A stretch of DNA of 5,014 nucleotides, taken from NCBI GenBank assembly GCA_030615425.1, contig JAUWZG010000070.1:1-5014 (forward strand). The letters run 5' to 3'. Positions 4,921 to 5,014 of the stretch are shown here, piece by piece. Below the pieces are notes generated by a model. That model saw nothing but the letters and a program-made list of their open reading frames with translations, did no database searches and was not told the DNA's origin. Position numbers and translations under genes: made by a program. Numbering within the stretch: position 1 is the stretch's first letter; the number at the start of each line of letters is the position of its first letter. The stretch comes from Dehalococcoidia bacterium (GTDB lineage Bacteria > Chloroflexota > Dehalococcoidia > Dehalococcoidales > BS750m-G39).

Positions 4921-5014
4921 CCCATCCCCTCCCTGTTTTAATTTAAGTTTTTCCTCCCTGCTTAACTTACGTTTTGCGTCCCACCCTCCCGCCCTATAAG
5001 GGCTTCGCCCCTCT
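4921..5014 (+). repeat. Intergenic C-rich repeat element, copy 3 (runs off the right edge)
   Basis: Box A is at 4921-4939 (CCCATCCCCTCCCTGTTTT) and box B at 4979-4996 (TCCCACCCTCCCGCCCTA). The hairpin after box B is GGGC, loop TTC, GCCC at 5000-5010. The element continues as CTCT at the edge, so its closing hairpin is not visible. The A-to-B distance is longer than in the other copies because of an internal duplication. It starts eight bases upstream of the PAC2 start codon on the other strand and would include that operon's leader and possibly its promoter. I could not see a convincing -35/-10 pair for the PAC2 operon within it. Confidence 0.7.
4928..4977 (+). repeat. Imperfect 25-base tandem duplication inside repeat copy 3
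   Basis: CCTCCCTG occurs at 4928-4935 and again at 4953-4960, exactly 25 bases apart. The sequence after each is similar: TTTTAATTTAAGTTTT against CTTAACTTACGTTTT, with one gap and a few substitutions. This explains why copy 3 has a longer box A to box B spacer than copies 1 and 2. Confidence 0.6.

Noticed and set aside
499..5014. CRISPR array
   Set aside because: The repeated boxes are kilobases apart, diverged and not regularly spaced, and no cas genes are present.
4936..5014. Promoter of the PAC2 operon
   Set aside because: AT-rich stretches such as TTAAAT give possible -10 boxes, but no acceptable -35 lies 16-18 bases upstream. The promoter may lie within or beyond the repeat off the right edge.

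Overview
The window looks like chromosomal DNA from a bacterium of moderate GC content. Gene content (a PAC2-family protein beside a HEAT-repeat protein, and paired hot-dog hydratases beside a short-chain dehydrogenase) and mixed codon use with many ATA and AGG codons fit an uncultured Chloroflexota, perhaps Dehalococcoidia. That assignment is a guess from gene content: there is no rRNA or other marker gene here. No phage, IS, CRISPR, tRNA or rRNA is visible.

Layout. The left edge (1-393, minus) holds the N-terminal half of an ABC-2/DrrA-type transporter ATPase; the rest and any permease lie off the left edge. A 269-base divergent spacer follows, with one promoter-like sequence facing each way and the first copy of an intergenic repeat. 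A three-gene plus-strand operon (663-2469) encodes two hot-dog proteins and a short-chain dehydrogenase. Only the second hot-dog protein keeps the hydratase-2 Asp/His pair, so the two probably form an asymmetric heterodimer. The dehydrogenase resembles the (3R)-hydroxyacyl-CoA dehydrogenase domain of peroxisomal MFE-2. Together the three look like a split bacterial MFE-2: hydration/dehydration and oxidation/reduction of (3R)-hydroxyacyl thioesters. A convergent spacer (2470-2646) carries the second repeat copy and an intrinsic terminator for the opposite strand. A second operon, read right to left (4912 to 2647), encodes a PAC2-family protein, a HEAT-repeat protein and a GNAT acetyltransferase, with gaps of only 15-16 bases. 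The third repeat copy starts just upstream of it and runs off the right edge.

The least ordinary signal is the intergenic repeat. All three gene-free spacers contain, in the same orientation, a C-rich box A (CCCATCCCCTCCCTGTTTT type), an AT-rich spacer, a C-rich box B (TCCCACCC-CCCGCCCTA type) and directly after it a small hairpin with a TTC loop. The stem sequence differs between copies but pairing is kept. In the two complete copies a longer hairpin with GAGGGGC/GCCCCTC arms closes the element. I do not recognise this family; it may be a species-specific dispersed repeat or a structured RNA element.
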